Source: Pochonia chlamydosporia 170
Lineage: Eukaryota; Ascomycota; Sordariomycetes; Hypocreales; Clavicipitaceae
Assembly (NCBI RefSeq): GCF_001653235.2
Contig: NW_019154046.1
Coordinates: 124,001-188,000, forward strand
DNA length: 64,000 bases
Reading direction: 5' to 3'
Shown here: positions 46,579-59,228 of the stretch, piece by piece
Layout of the letters: each line of letters opens with the position of its first letter
Numbering within the stretch: position 1 is the first letter of the stretch
Notes under the pieces: model-generated
The model's database searches: none
The model's input: only the letters and a program-made list of their open reading frames with translations
Told to the model about the DNA's origin: nothing
Position numbers and translations under genes: made by a program

Positions 46579-48279
46579 ATGTCAGAAAAAGAAGGCCATA
46601 CTCTCGAGTCGCAGTCAGAGACACAGCGGTCGAATGGCCGGGAGAGCCTGGCTGGTGTTGAGGGACTGAAAGGGGAGCCACGTAAGGATGACGACCAGTA
46701 CGTTAAATCGCCCCCGACCGGATGCATTGCATTCTATCTTGATGCCAGACCCAACCTTTCCCGTCAATGTGTGCTAATATGGCTCCATTAGGTCCAGACA
46801 AGACTCCGTCATATTTGACCGAGTTGCCGAAAGCCGACTCCGACTCAAAATTGACCTCTTCATCGTACCGACAGTATCGTTGTTGTACCTTTTCTGCTTT
46901 ATTGATCGCGCCAATTTGGGTGGGTAGAGTCCTCAAACCATCCATCTAATTATTGAGGGAACCTCAAAGCTAAATGCATGTGTTGACTAGGAAACGCCAA
47001 AATTGCCGGCATGGATAAGGACCTACAAATGCGTGGCTACGATTACAACCGCATCATCACCATATTCTACATATCATACATTCTTTTTGAAATACCGGGC
47101 ACCTTGTGCTGCAAATGGATGGGTCCGGGCTGGTTTCTTCCTCTGAGCGTTGTGCTGTTTGGCATTGCATCCGTCTGCACAGCTTTTGTTAACACAGTCC
47201 CTCAAGCCATGGGCGTCCGGTTCCTGCTAGGGATATTTGAAGCCGGTATGCTGCCAGGAATTGCATACTACCTCTCCCGTTGGTACCGTCGGGCAGAGCT
47301 TGCCTTTAGGCTTGCTCTTTACATCGTCATGGCGCCTCTCGCGGGAGCCTTTGGGGGCTTATTGGCCTCTGCGATCTTAAGTCTAGATCACTTCGGCGGG
47401 CTTCACTCTTGGCGGATGATCTTCGCTATTGAAGGCATCATAACCATATCTCTTGGCTTAGTGTCTTTCATTACTCTCACGAGCAGCCCAATGTCCGCAC
47501 GATGGCTAAGCAAGGAAGAAAGAGCGCTCGCGATTGCCCGCATTGAATCGGAGCGCATGGGAACCGTTATTCTTGACAAAATCGACAAGACCAAGCTCAT
47601 GCGAGGCATATTCTCCCCCGTTACTCTCGCAACTGCCTTCATATTCCTACTCAATAACGTCACGGTTCAGAGTCTTGCCTTCTTCGCCCCTACCATCGTG
47701 CAAACCATCTACAAGACCGAGACCGTGGTTCGCCAGCAGCTCTATACAGTGCCTCCTTACGTGGTTGGTGGGTTCTTTACCCTCTTTCTCCCGCTAATAA
47801 GTTGGCGTATCGATCGGCGTTTAATCTTCTTTGTACTATCCGCGCCACTGGTCATGATCGGTTACTGCATGTTTCTTGGCACCAAAGTCGCAACAGTACG
47901 ATATGCCGCCACATTTCTCATTGCCTCATCAGCCTTCGCATTCGGTCCGTTCTCTAATGCCCATGTTTCCGCAAATGTGGTCAGCGACACTGCACGAAAT
48001 GGTGCCATCGGGATGAATATCATGTGCGGGAACATAGGTGGTTTGATTGCGGGCTGGACATTCCTCCCTTGGGATGCACCAGATTACCATATTGGCAATG
48101 GACTAAATCTGGCGACAGCCAGTATGACTCTCATTGTCAGTATCTTAATGTGGATATGGATGGAAAGGGACAATAAAAAGCGTGATGCACAAAATGTTGA
48201 GACTGAGCTGACTGGCTTGACTGCCAAAGAGATTGAGGACTTGGACTGGAAGCATCCTGAGTTTAGATGGAAAACTTGA
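46579..48279 (+). CDS. MFS anion:cation symporter, DAL5/allantoate-permease type
   Basis: Transporter of about 511 residues. Exons 46579-46697, 46792-46919 and 46991-48279, all GT-AG. An ATG at 46564 would add five residues. Splicing restores the family core IDLFIVPTVSLLYLFCFIDRANLG-NAKIAGM, which is split by the second intron right after RANLG. Other marks: YDYNRIITIFYISYILFEIPG, RFLLGIFEAGMLPGIAYYLS, WRMIFAIEG and NGAIGMNIMCGNIGG. The ACS family imports organic anions such as allantoate, nicotinate, biotin precursors or cysteine. It carries an acidic N-terminus and a hydrophilic C-terminus ending DLDWKHPEFRW, common in fungal members. The substrate is unknown. Confidence 0.92.
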
Positions 48280-49204
48280 CACAGAAGCAGCCGTAAGTTT
48301 ACAGCTATTCTTTGCTTCTTCAGGGTTATTTGACTGTCAAGAACCATCTATTCACATGTTCTTCGTAGCTTGATGTGACCAAATTCAAGGAAAGGTGCAA
48401 AGTAGCCGAGGTTTGTCTTTATGCCATGACACCGAGAATGCTCCGTTTTTGTTCTGAACTAGGTAAACTATTCGAGGGAATATCAGGTTGGATAGTTGTT
48501 GTCGATATTGGCCATCTGGCTGTGAAGAAACGCGTGCTTTTCCTCACCGATATTTGGGTCTGAGACCCATGATTCGCCCGACTCAAGCACGTCAATCCTT
48601 TAATGTATCTGGCATTGCCCTGTCATCTTTGATGCAATAGAAACAAGTAAAATGGCCGTGCCCGGTTGTGTTCTCGTCTACTGTCCCGGGATGGTACACT
48701 TCGGCAGCCGGAATAATCTAGTTCGCTGCAATGCAGCGCACGGTAGCCAGCTCATGCATGACGTTTTGTTCAGGAAACCCCACAATGCCTATTCTGATGA
48801 GAGCAAAGGATTCTTCTGTACGCATACGAAGATGTCTTGTGTTGAACGGCTAACGGGTGCCTACTACCTTTTGAGGGAATAGCTGGTACAAAGCGTTATA
48901 TCGACCCATGAAGCTCTACAACCTCACAAGGCCAATATTGCAACATGAGATGGTTCCATCACAAAAATGTAGTCTTGAAAAATGAAAAATGAAAATTTTG
49001 TCTATTTAATGAGTTACCCCAAATTCTAACTAGATATAAGAGAGCGTTTCACATAAGAGACCATCTTCCCGTGCCACATGAAAGACAGTATGGGCTATTA
49101 CACACTACACGTCATTAAACATGTAAAATAACGCCCCAGTACAGTAACATTAAGACGAAACAGAGTCTTGATGAGAGACTAGGTTTTTGTCATGACCTAG
49201 CCAC
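48280..49204. other. Convergent spacer
   Basis: 3' flanks of the anion transporter (+) and the small secreted protein (-). No exon is supported. Confidence 0.5.
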
Positions 49205-49669
49205 TTAGTTCAAGTAGTAAACATCGTAGTCGCGGTCCGCTGGAATTTGTCCGTCGGCAATTTCGGCATCATTGTAGGCAGGGAAGGCAATGAGGCCGTC
49301 CTTGTTGTCGACCGCAGAGAAGGTGGTGAATCCAGCTGGGTCATACCCAGATGTAACTGTGAAATCGCCAAAGTTCTGTGGGCCACCGTTGTTGTGGGAG
49401 GCTCCCGGCCCATTAACGATGAAGTTCACGTCAGTCTTGCTGGCGACGTGAGTATTGATAAGGAAATGCCATGTGCAAGAGCTATCGTCTTCGGCACAAG
49501 TGCGCTGTGTGCCTTCGATAGTCCATTTGGGAACGGGAGCCGGGTCGAACTGAGCCTGGAGATCAGCCTTCGTCTTGAGAATATCCGCCGACTGGATTGT
49601 CCGGGCGGGAGCTGCGATGACAGATGACGCAGCGAGAAGGGTGGTGAGAATGGACTGAGTAGCCTTCAT
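49205..49669 (-). CDS. Small secreted protein (effector-like size), unknown function
   Basis: Intronless 154-residue protein. MKATQSILTTLLAASSVIAAPA is a clear signal peptide with an Ala-Pro-Ala cleavage region. The mature part has only two cysteines (TCAEDDSSCTW), able to form one disulfide. It is followed by a beta-rich segment with FGDFTVTSGYDPAGFTTFS and an IAFPAYNDAEIADG motif. Similar short secreted proteins with this W..EG..R.C...D.SC.W pattern occur widely in ascomycetes and are annotated only as small secreted proteins. A role in surface interaction or host response is a guess. A good TATA box precedes it. Confidence 0.8.
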   Translation of the reverse strand: MKATQSILTTLLAASSVIAAPARTIQSADILKTKADLQAQFDPAPVPKWTIEGTQRTCAEDDSSCTWHFLINTHVASKTDVNFIVNGPGASHNNGGPQNFGDFTVTSGYDPAGFTTFSAVDNKDGLIAFPAYNDAEIADGQIPADRDYDVYYLN

Positions 49670-52600
49670 CTTGATAATATTTGTAGAATGACTATACGTC
49701 TGTGGTTGTTTTGAAGAATGGAATATGTTGTTGTGATGCGTTTGAGGATATCGATATCAAAGTGAAGAAGCTGGATGCTCCCTTATATAGACTTTTAATA
49801 CCCGACAATGTATCATCATCTACAGATCTTTTACATGATGAATCTTCGTATTCAACAAAATCTCCGAAACCAGGATGTCGTCAGTATGAGTCTTTCGACA
49901 GCAAGTAAGCTCGTACGAAGTATTTCGGGCCGGAGTCAGCATGTCTCATGATCAGGAAGTGCTCAAAATCGGTAATATATCGTCGATCTTAGACTCCACC
50001 AGCTGTCAACACGATTGATCGACAAAAGCACCATGGACAAATCCATCAAACACGAAAAGGCAGAGTCAAAGTTTATTGCCTGTCTTAGACTTTCTGATAG
50101 TTGACTTGTTCCCAATGTGGAGTGACACGGCGGTGCTGGAGAACGCGGGAACTAGAATTGGCAAGATCTGCATCATGTTTTAAGGTTATACGCAGCGCTG
50201 CTCTATTTTTGAACACAAAGGTCAGCACATGTCGGGAATAGCACTAGGAAACCCCGGAGGGACAGAGTTCGTATTGCACAATGGTCAGGCGTCTGTCATC
50301 ATTTAATGCTGACGGTAATAAACACGTATTTGAGACCTGCCTCACCCGCTGCATATTTGATGTGTTCTTTCAACATTAACATGGCGATGCTTACCTTGCC
50401 CAAGTCTCTATCTGTGTCAGCGATTTGAGAATTGCCCAACCAGAAGCCCAATGAAGGCTTGGGGCTCATTGTTGACTGTTGGCAACTCCAGTCCTGGGTT
50501 CCAAGCTCGGTTCGCTATTTACTCAACTTTTACGTTGGATGCATGTTGAAGTGCAATTTCCCCTTTTCTCTTCCGCCTCTTCTTCCTCTTCCTGTTCCCA
50601 TCCGCAATCTTTTGCCGCTTTTCCGGTAAATTGGATCGAGTCACCGAGTCACCGCCGCTCGCAACCATCCAACCCAGCCTCCAGCAAGACATCCAGTGAG
50701 GCACAACGAGATGAAAGGTAATCCCTTTGCAACATTTTACCACCTGATGCATGTATGTTGCTCATCCCTGTCAGCAACGCGCTGAGGCTATCTAAAAGAT
50801 GGATTTTAGTGTTCTCCGCATGGCACCCACATTTGATCATTAATGGCTCCAAGGGGTCAACCCAATCTCACACTTCTGCAAGTTTCGCTGCTGCCTACAA
50901 TTTATGGGGTCATTAGCTAGAGCTCACTTCGCTCCGGGTCATAATTTCTACGGCAATTGGCGGATGAGAATTACCGTCAACATACGACCGTGATATTAGC
51001 CTGGTGAAGGTTGCTGGAGATGGCCCACAACGGACCTGCCGAAGCTGCAAATATTGACCTTGAAACTGTTGTCCTGACTCAAGAGCTTTACGTTGAGGGC
51101 TTTTTCATATCTACGAGTTGGATATTGCAGGCCGAGACCCGGTCTGAAGGGAGGGTTGCTCTCCTGGGTGGATTACCACGGCTTTTTGCACCATGAGTCT
51201 CAATGGCGTTGCGATGTCTTGCTACTCTATGAGTTTTGCTATTTTCAGAACACTTTTTGCCCTGTTGAGCCCTGTAACATTGAATATGGTTAGCCGGTAA
51301 GTGGGAGAACGGCAAAAAAGTGAATCAGTTTGGTGGGTCAAAACAACCTCTTTGTGTTGCCAGAGTTTGCCGTTTGCGATACCGCTTGAATTTGACAATG
51401 TTGTTCCTTTTCCAATCGAGAGCGTTTCGGACCCGGCCTAGCAAACGATTGGCCAAGTTTCATGGGAACAAGCTGGGAGTGAGTGAGAGCCTCCTCGCGG
51501 AGCAACCGGCCCAGTGGCTTGACCTGGTGCAGAAGAGACATGGACTGGAGGGAGGCAAGAGAACGACCCACGCCGACGCCCGCATCAGAAAATCCCCATG
51601 GAGTCAAGTTTTGAGGAGGCGGGCCGCAGCGGAACCACTCATATTGTAGAGAATGTTGGTTGCCTGTTTCCGGGAGCCGATCGGTGGTGCGGCTTGTCAA
51701 GGTCTTTGTCTTGTCCCGCCATGGCGCCATGGACGCCACGTTCAAGTTGGGACAAGTTGGGGCTGGCAAAGGTATTTGATGGTATGTAAAGTGCCGCAAC
51801 AGGGCTAGCAAGGTATTCGTTGGTTGTGTGCATGTGTGAAGAGCAGCAGAAAGCCAAAACAGTTGAGATGAAGCGCACTAATGGGCAAGTTTTCGGCCGA
51901 CGTTGTTGGAGATGTTGCTGGTTGCTCGTGCGTTTCGATGCAAGTAGACATACATTCATCTATCCTTTCAGACCTACATTTGGAGTAACTACAGGACAGA
52001 TTTTGAGTCCAAGTGGCTTCAAGCCAGAAGACTAGTGTTCCCCCAACTTGCTTCTGCGTATCCCTCGCCAACTCCCTCAGCACCAAGTTAGGTTCCTTGC
52101 ACCGCGAGGCGAAACTGGAGACTGGACTGTAAAGCAGCGGGTCGCTCCAAACTCGAAGTTGCCAAGATCTACGCGTGCGGGTAAGAGGACAAAAGCATCC
52201 ATGCAGTCGTGTGGAAGGATTCAAGCAATCACTTGATACTTTGTTGCTGACATGTGGAGACTGAATTCATCTCAACTCCACCTCCACAATGTTTAGTATG
52301 TTTAGTATGTTTTGGTCGGGCAAGTTGGGGTGGGAGAATCCAACGGCGCTTACAATTTCATGCCCAAGGATGCTCAAGGTTGCTCAACCGGCAACAGGTC
52401 AGTGTGCTAAGTCAACGCCCCTTTTCTGGGCCGACGTCACTCATGGACTGGACATGTGTTGGCTCATGCTCCTCCAACAGAGCGAAGCAAGGTTCCCATC
52501 CTGGCGTGGTTTTGGTAATTGTAATTGTACGGGGGGCGTCCCGCCTTTGATGTAATCTCGTTGTCGTTGGAGGTATCTTTTGATCGCCTCTGCAATTCTA

Positions 52601-52703
52601 TTTAGCTTTTGATGGCCCCCCGAAACTTTCCAAGGGCCGCTCATTGTTGCATCTTAACAATTGACGCTTCTTAAACTCTCGAGCAACATTGAGTACGCTC
52701 ACC
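49670..52703. other. 3-kb gene-free stretch
   Basis: Longest spacer of the window. Many overlapping open frames of 60-160 codons occur at 51300-52250 on both strands because the sequence is GC-balanced and poor in stops, but none shows a domain or plausible splicing. A 9-bp tandem TGTTTAGTA pair lies near 52290. It also holds the promoters of both flanking genes. Confidence 0.5.
49781..49790 (-). promoter_or_regulatory. TATA box of the small secreted protein gene
   Basis: On the minus strand the sequence reads CTATATAAGG, about 110-120 nt upstream of the start codon at 49669. This is a strong TATA match, as expected for a highly inducible secreted-protein gene. Confidence 0.55.
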
Positions 52704-55276
52704 ATGGAGAAAAAAGTGTCTAGTGAGTCTCCCGATGGGCTCCGGGATGAACCCGTAATGCAACATGCCGAGCAACAGGGCCGACGCGGTTCTACTGCTC
52801 TCAACATTATTGAGAATCCTCTCAAGGTACGCAATGCGCCGTAGCCTATCATGGCAAAACCTCACACCTAGCATTGCGTAAACTAACATGGCATCTCTTT
52901 GAACTACACAGCGCAAAACCGAGGACCAGGCAGTTCGCGATGCAAAGACCTTTGCTGAAACCCATGGCATGTCTGAGCACGCCGAACTCTTTGGTCGCGC
53001 CGCTCTGGTGGCACGAGATCCCAAGAGATTTGAGATGATCTCGGAACTGCATGAGGAAGAGCGCAGCGCTCTCTTGTATGAAAGAGATCACAAGTGGCAT
53101 GGTCCATTCATGCTGTGGTACTCGATCGGTCTCTGTGCTGTGGGAGCTGCTACTCAGGGATGGGATCAGACGGGAGCCAACGGCGCAAACTTGTCCTTTC
53201 CCCAGGAGTTCGGAATTGATAAGCCGGGAAGAGATGAATGGATTGTTGGATTGGTCAACTCTATCATCTTTCTCACTGCTGGTCTCATGTAAGTGCCAAA
53301 AAACGATAAACCCAGCACTCTGTCCCTCCACTTTTCTATTCTACGCCCACAATTAAAGCTAAGCTCACAATCTCGATCGTAGCGGCGCTTTCATCGTTGA
53401 TCCGCTCAATCACTATTTGGGACGACGTGGAGAGATCTTCGTCACGGCTGCTTGTCTTACTGCAACTCCGATCGGATCTGGTTTTGCCAAGTCGTGGCAG
53501 GGTCTCTTTGCCGCGAGATTCGTCATGGGCATCGGCATTGGCGCCAAGAACGCCACGGTGCCTATCTATTCGGCTGAGATGGCTCCCGCCAGGACTCGAG
53601 GTGCTCTTGTCATGTTCTGGCAGCTTTGGGTTGTCGCTGGTACGTCCTTTTTGACTCCTTGTTGCGATGTGTATCGTCGCGATATGTATTACATGTTCGC
53701 ATCAGTCTTGTGCTAACCCCGTTCTTCTCTTCCAGGTATCTTCTTGGGTTTCGCCGCCAATGTTATCGTCAAGGACACTGGCCCAATTGCTTGGCGACTC
53801 CAGTTTGGTTCTGCCTTTATCCCGTCGTTTGTCCTTATGATTGGCATCTTCTTCTGCCCCGAGTCACCAAGATGGCTTATGAAGCACAACAAGCACGATA
53901 AGGCGTTCCGATCTATGCTCAGGCTGCGAGCCCACCCCATTATCGCAGCAAGAGACTTCTACTACTCATACATCATCTATGAGGAGGAGAAGAAGGAGGC
54001 CCGTGGCTCCGGCTACTTTTCCCGACTGTGGGATTGCTTTGCTGTGCCCAGGATCCGAAGAGCCAACTATGGTGCTTCGACTGTCATGATTGCGCAGCAA
54101 ATGTGTGGTATCAACAGTGAGTTTGCCTGCCTAGATGGCTACGATGCTCCATTTCATGACTGACACAATCTCGTCTGTAGTCATTTCCTTCTACAGTTCG
54201 TCCATTTTCGAGAGCGTGGGCTACACCGCGACCGAAGCATTGTATGCATCGCTCGGATACGGTGCTGTTCAAGTCTTGGCAACCATCCCGACTTTATTCC
54301 TCATTGACACAAAGGGCCGTAGAACCCTGACCATGATTGTACGTTCCTTGTGAAACCCATAGCAGATCGATCAGAGACATCATTGTGCTGACATCAACAT
54401 CAAACAGACCTTCCCCCTCATGTGCATCTTCCTCTTGGCTGCCGGGCTTTCACTCCTTCCCAATGGTGCATATCATATTGCTCCTCAGGATGCAAACCAG
54501 AACCCTGGAAACGACTTTAGATCCCGTGGTGCGAGGATTGGACCCGTTGTTCTGTGAGTAGACCCATGAAAACCCGCGCGCCCTCTTGATAAAATATTCC
54601 GAATGCGTTGCTAACTTGGATGGGATGAAACTAGTTTCGTGTACCTGTTTACCATTTGCTACTCGTTGGGTGAAGGGCCGGTCGCGTTCCAGTACTCTGC
54701 CGAAGTCTTCCCCACGATTCAGCGTGAACAGGGAATGGCATGGGCTGTCTGTATCAACAACACCTTTGGTGAGTAATACCGGCCGTACCATGAGGTAATT
54801 AGTTGCCCATAAACTCGTGCTAATGAATTCGTCTTCGCTCCAGCTGGAATCTTAGGTTTGACTTTCCCACGCATGAAGACAGTTATGACTTCAACAGGAG
54901 CCTGTAAGTTGACAATGTTCCCAACAAATTTCCCCCCGAGTCAAATAAGCTAACTCATTTCTAGTCGGTTTCTATGCCGGTCTCAATCTAGTTGCTTGGG
55001 TCATGATTTTCTGCTTCGTGCGAGAAACGAAACAGCTCACGCTGGAAGAATTGGACCGTAAGTAACACACTGACACTCCTCATGAACTGCAAACATAGAC
55101 CCGGGCTAATACATGTCGCAGAGGTTTTCTCGGTGCCAACAAAGAAGTTTATTCATTACGAATCAACTGTGTGGCTTCCGTGGTTCATCAAGCGATACGT
55201 TTTCTTCCAAAAGATCCCTCGCCCGCCTCCTATTATCGAGAAGGCGGAAAATGTCGACGACGTAAAGGAGGCGTAA
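52704..55276 (+). CDS. MFS sugar porter, myo-inositol-transporter-like
   Basis: Ten-exon gene for about 627 residues: 52704-52826, 52912-53288, 53383-53639, 53736-54116, 54181-54338, 54408-54553, 54635-54768, 54844-54903, 54965-55057, 55122-55276. Every join keeps frame. The start has the favourable context CACCATGG. Marks: a long soluble N-terminus, [18 protein letters not shown] after helix 1, [92 protein letters not shown] and [15 protein letters not shown]. The [12 protein letters not shown] start and the ten-exon layout fit the fungal inositol/sugar transporter branch. It is intact, with a normal charged C-terminal tail. The substrate is inferred from family only. Confidence 0.93.
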
Positions 55277-55911
55277 ACGCATTTACGTTCATGCTCTCTC
55301 GTAAATTCGACTTTGAAGTGGCAGACATACCCGATACCCTTCAACATAAAGTGGTGGTGTGTGAACTTGATTGTGTCCTTGACTTGCGCGTGTCATTTCT
55401 CGTCGGGCTAGTATACTATAGAGTCAAAGATCTCGTACCGGTACCAAGACTCCTAGATTTCCAATAGTTTATATATATACCCTCGTTTTAGCTGTCCGTT
55501 TTCGGCACTGATGCAATTTGTGCTCGATAGTGAAATGTTCAACATGCAGTAGGCCAATGAGTGTTCGTTAATAGTTAAAGGCCAATGCAAAGTGCGGCAA
55601 ACAGTCTAGAATAGACAGCGTACAAGGATGTTGCTCTTGTAGCAAGTATTGACTGACGCCGTTACAGTAATCCGTGGTCAAACATCGGCTCAGCAGATAA
55701 CACGTCTGTTTGCCAACAGATGTCTGGTTGATCAGAATCCTGACTAACATCTGACATCTGACATCCCCACCACAGCGAAAAGGACGATGGGCGAAACATC
55801 TCTGCTCACTTACACCAGCCAACCCAAGCATCTTGCCACACAATCGCCAATTTTTGTTCATCGCTACTTCACATCGCAGTACGATATACTATACCCCTTT
55901 TCTGCAGCATC
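55277..55911. other. Spacer
   Basis: 3' flank of the sugar porter and promoter of the SDR gene. Nothing else is supported. Confidence 0.5.
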
Positions 55912-56675
55912 ATGGCCACTGTCGCAAAACCCACTGTTTACGTCGTCACGGGCGGAAACAGAGGGATCGGTCTTGGACTCGTCAAGGGGCTCCTTTCTCG
56001 TCCATCAACAACTGTTATCGCTACCGTGCGAAACAATGCATCTGCCACGAGCCTCAAACAAGACATTTCTGCCACTGTCAAGATCGGTGACCAAAGCAAC
56101 CTTGAAATCGTGGAGCTCGATCTCACTGCCGCCCCCTCAGCTGGAAAAGTTGAAGAAATATTCTCCAGATTGGGCTACGACCACATCGATGTCCTCGTCA
56201 ATAATGCCGGAGTCTCTCCTCCGATGTTTACTGCCGCGCAAACTCCGGCAGAAGACCTCCGTGTGGCATTCGAGGTGAATACAATTGCACCGCTCATGGT
56301 ATTTCAGGGGTTGTGGCCATTGCTCCAAAAGTCAGCCAGCCAAAGGTCATCATGATGTCTTCCTCGGTCGGATGCATCACTTTTCAAGAATTGTCTGGGG
56401 GTTCCTATGGTCCTAGCAAGGCCGCGCTCAATTGGATCACTCGTGCCTTGCATCTACAAAACGAAGAGGCCGGCCTCGTCGCCGTAGCCCTCCATCCAGG
56501 CTGGGTGCAAACTCGCATGGGTGAGAAGTCGGCGAAGGATTGGGAATACCCTCACCCACCGCCTGAGACAGTGGACAATAGCGTCAAAGGTGTACTTGAG
56601 GTGATCGATGGCGCTACTAGGGACACGGTTGCTGGCAAATTTGTTACCTATCAGGGCCAGGTTCTGCCTTGGTAA
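55912..56675 (+). CDS. Short-chain dehydrogenase/reductase (SDR) with an internal one-base frameshift
   Basis: NAD(P)-dependent oxidoreductase of about 254 codons, split over two reading frames. Frame 1 (55912 to about 56340) has the cofactor motif TGGNRGIG, NNAG and the structural motif VNTIAPLMVFQGLWPLLQ. Frame 2 (about 56340 to 56675) continues with VIMMSSSVGC, the active-site SYGPSKAAL (Tyr and Lys) and HPGWVQTRMG. The two halves join seamlessly if one base is missing near 56340-56346, within a run where S-P-K-V is expected. A 65-nt GT-AG intron (56274-56338) could restore frame, but it would delete the conserved catalytic Asn segment NTIAP. I therefore read it as a true one-base deletion or a sequencing error. 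All catalytic residues are otherwise present, so the lesion is recent if real. Confidence 0.82.
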
Positions 56676-57787
56676 GATCGACGTGAGGCAAAGTCACCGG
56701 CAATGATAGTGTCAATGTTTGTGTTAGCTTTGTCCTCCGTGGTGTTGATGAATAGACAAAGTAGTTGCCGCAAATGATTCATAAAATAAATTTGCATGGC
56801 CTTTTGGCTTGCTTATTTGCCGATGCGTTGTCGTGTATGTAAGTCGTGGATAATATGGTCATTAATCACCCAGCATATCTTGTGTAACTCGTACTGCACG
56901 TGGATGAAATGCGGCTGGATACATCTGAGAGATGGATCCGGGGTTTCCAGTACCACTGCATCATCTGAACCTCGAATCTAGATTGTGAATTGCGATACAA
57001 CTTGACACCATCGAATGCAACCAAGCGCATGCCAACCTCAACCTCATCAGTATCATCACACCTATCGCTAAAACATGGGTATGCACGAGACAGTTCATAG
57101 TTCCGGGTTTCCTCCCGCCAAATATTCCATGAACAAACTATTCAAGTAAATGGATGCATCACGGGCCTGTCCTGGCAACCCGGCTAACCATCGTGATGAT
57201 GTGGAAGTCCGAATCTGTAGATGGATCAATTGGCGTCAAGTTGACGGGAACTTGACGAGATCGGCTCCATGCCCCGCCTTCTGCAAACACTGGAGACATG
57301 AATTGATGGGGATCTGGTCGTCTGGTCCTGTTCCACCGTCCATCACACAATTGATGGCCCTGTGGCTTTTGGGTCCATGTCGACGGTGTACGGTGGGCAA
57401 AGATGGCAAATGGTGCCCACCAATTGATGGCACGCAGAACCAAGAAATAGTGGCGGCATCCAATGTGGAAGCTGAATGGAGAAAATCCACAACTGGCCAC
57501 GAGACAGTTCTGAGTCTAAACCAGACTTGACCCCAACGTCAAGCTTGAGGTCAGGCCGCTAACGGGTCTGGCAAACATCTCGAGATAATCGGGGCCACAA
57601 TCGGACCAGACCATGTGCTGTTGAGTATTCGTATATCTAGCCTATCGGCCCACATGTCAACTGAACAAGTAGCGTTTGGCAATGTGCTTCAGTTTCATTC
57701 TTTAACCTATTAATATCTATTCTCGGGTTCTCAAGGCAAATCTGGGCCATTCATCTTCACTTGGTTCACCCGCTCGAACCCGTCGAT
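56676..57787. other. Spacer with repeated CAATTGATGG words
   Basis: About 1.1 kb without a supported exon. AATTGATGG occurs three times between 57301 and 57430. CCAGAC/GTCTGG words recur. It also holds the promoter of the DUF3445 gene. Confidence 0.5.
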
Positions 57788-59228
57788 ATGGCCGACATTG
57801 TTGGACAAGTGCCGAAGCCATGGTTCTCACTCTCAGATAGAAACGGTGTCATTGGGCTTTGCGTCGCTTTTGCCCTGATTGCAGCTGTTCTCAAATTTGT
57901 TCGTATTTTTGGATATTACACTGCCAAGTGATGTATGACGCGAGCAAACTGATCTGACCTGTTCGGTGTAGATCTCCAACTCGAAAGCGGCAACGAGTCA
58001 ACCAGATGTCGGCGACACCAAGCCTCATGAAAAACCGGCTTTGGATGAAAAACCTGCATCACTGGTTATAGAGCCTCTTGAAAATTTTGACTGGAAGACA
58101 ACGGAACCTACAAAGTACCTACCCATCAAGCCAGTATATCACATCACCATGGGTTAGTCTTCTGAAGCTCCGCTCACAAGGCGTCGACGCAATCGCTAAC
58201 AACACCATACTATACCGTTCAATGCAGCTCTCCAGCAAGACACTCCATCAAACCTCATCACCATCGATAAGGACTATCTAGACAGGGTCACGCATCGTCG
58301 CAGTCTCATTGACGAAAAGGGCAGCGCCGTGCATGGCCACCTATCTCGAGGCACAGAGTCTGTCGCTGAACTGTACTCGTACCTCTTGCAAGATTACCTG
58401 CCTGCCCGGTATCCCACAATGTTCAAACTATCTCCGGATGGAAACATGTTTGAGAACACAGTGACGGGTGCATCGTTTCCCGTCCAACCACCGCAAGACC
58501 CCAACCTTGCCCTTAGGTCGTTAGGAGAAACCGTGGAGGAAGATCTCTTCCTATTGCATGGTACTCCGGATGGCCACCTCTGCGTGGCATTCATGTGTTG
58601 CTTTCCCTCTGGATTTGACCCCTCAGAGAAATTCGGCAACTTACTCAAGGACATCCATGGCCCTGTGCCATCATATTCCAAGATTGGAGCCAGTATGGAG
58701 CGGTTTTTCGGCAAGTTGCAGGTTGGGGGGAGTGTCAAGAGACTTAATGTTGGTGTTTTTGATCCCCTCCTGACAAAATATCGAATGTATTTCTTGAAAA
58801 TCAGATGCTGATACTCCTCTTCCCCAGTGGTCCGTCCAAACGCACAACCATCTATACACGTTGGGGACGCACATCAAAGACGACGAGTTGGACGTTTCCT
58901 CAGATGGCAGCATTGATGTCGACCAGGTACGTTTTGCTCGCATCCTGCACCCGCAGAAGTGGATTCCTACCAGAAAGGGCTGACATGTTTGTTGCAGACA
59001 TACTTCCGCGTTGAGCTCCAAACCTTGACGCGGCTGCCTAAAACGCAAGCGGTCTTGTTCTCGTTCAAAACCTATTTGTACAATATTCGTCAAATTAAGG
59101 AGGAAGGTTCAGGGCCAGAGTTGGCCGACGCCATTGAAGGTTTGAAGTCGGGCAATGCGCCCGGAATGTGGAGGTACAAATCGGCTGTTCGATGGGGAAA
59201 GCCGGTATGTGACTACCTTCGATCGTGA
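57788..59228 (+). CDS. Membrane-anchored DUF3445 / heme-dependent oxidative N-demethylase-like protein
   Basis: About 380 residues from exons 57788-57898, 57972-58152, 58228-58748, 58828-58926 and 58998-59228. The first donor is the less certain one: GTTCGT at 57899 is the site that keeps frame. The N-terminus has one hydrophobic helix (VIGLCVAFALIAAVLKF) that would anchor the protein. The body matches the DUF3445/HRQ family (PF11927): VYHITMALQQ, LITIDKDYLDRVTHRRSLI, VEEDLFLLHG, CVAFMCCFPSGFDPSEKFG, IHGPVPSY, MERFFGKL, LNWSVQTHNHL, RVELQTLTRLPKTQAVLFSF and TYLYNIRQI. Bacterial members bind heme and oxidatively remove N-methyl groups. For fungal members the substrate is unknown, so this function is by family only. 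Confidence 0.88.

Noticed and set aside
51338..52224. Overlapping open frames of 100-157 codons on both strands
   Set aside because: All frames open to a similar degree, none with a domain; explained by low stop-codon density.
56274..56338. Possible 65-nt GT-AG intron in the SDR gene
   Set aside because: It would restore frame but remove the conserved catalytic-Asn segment; a single-base frameshift explains the data better.
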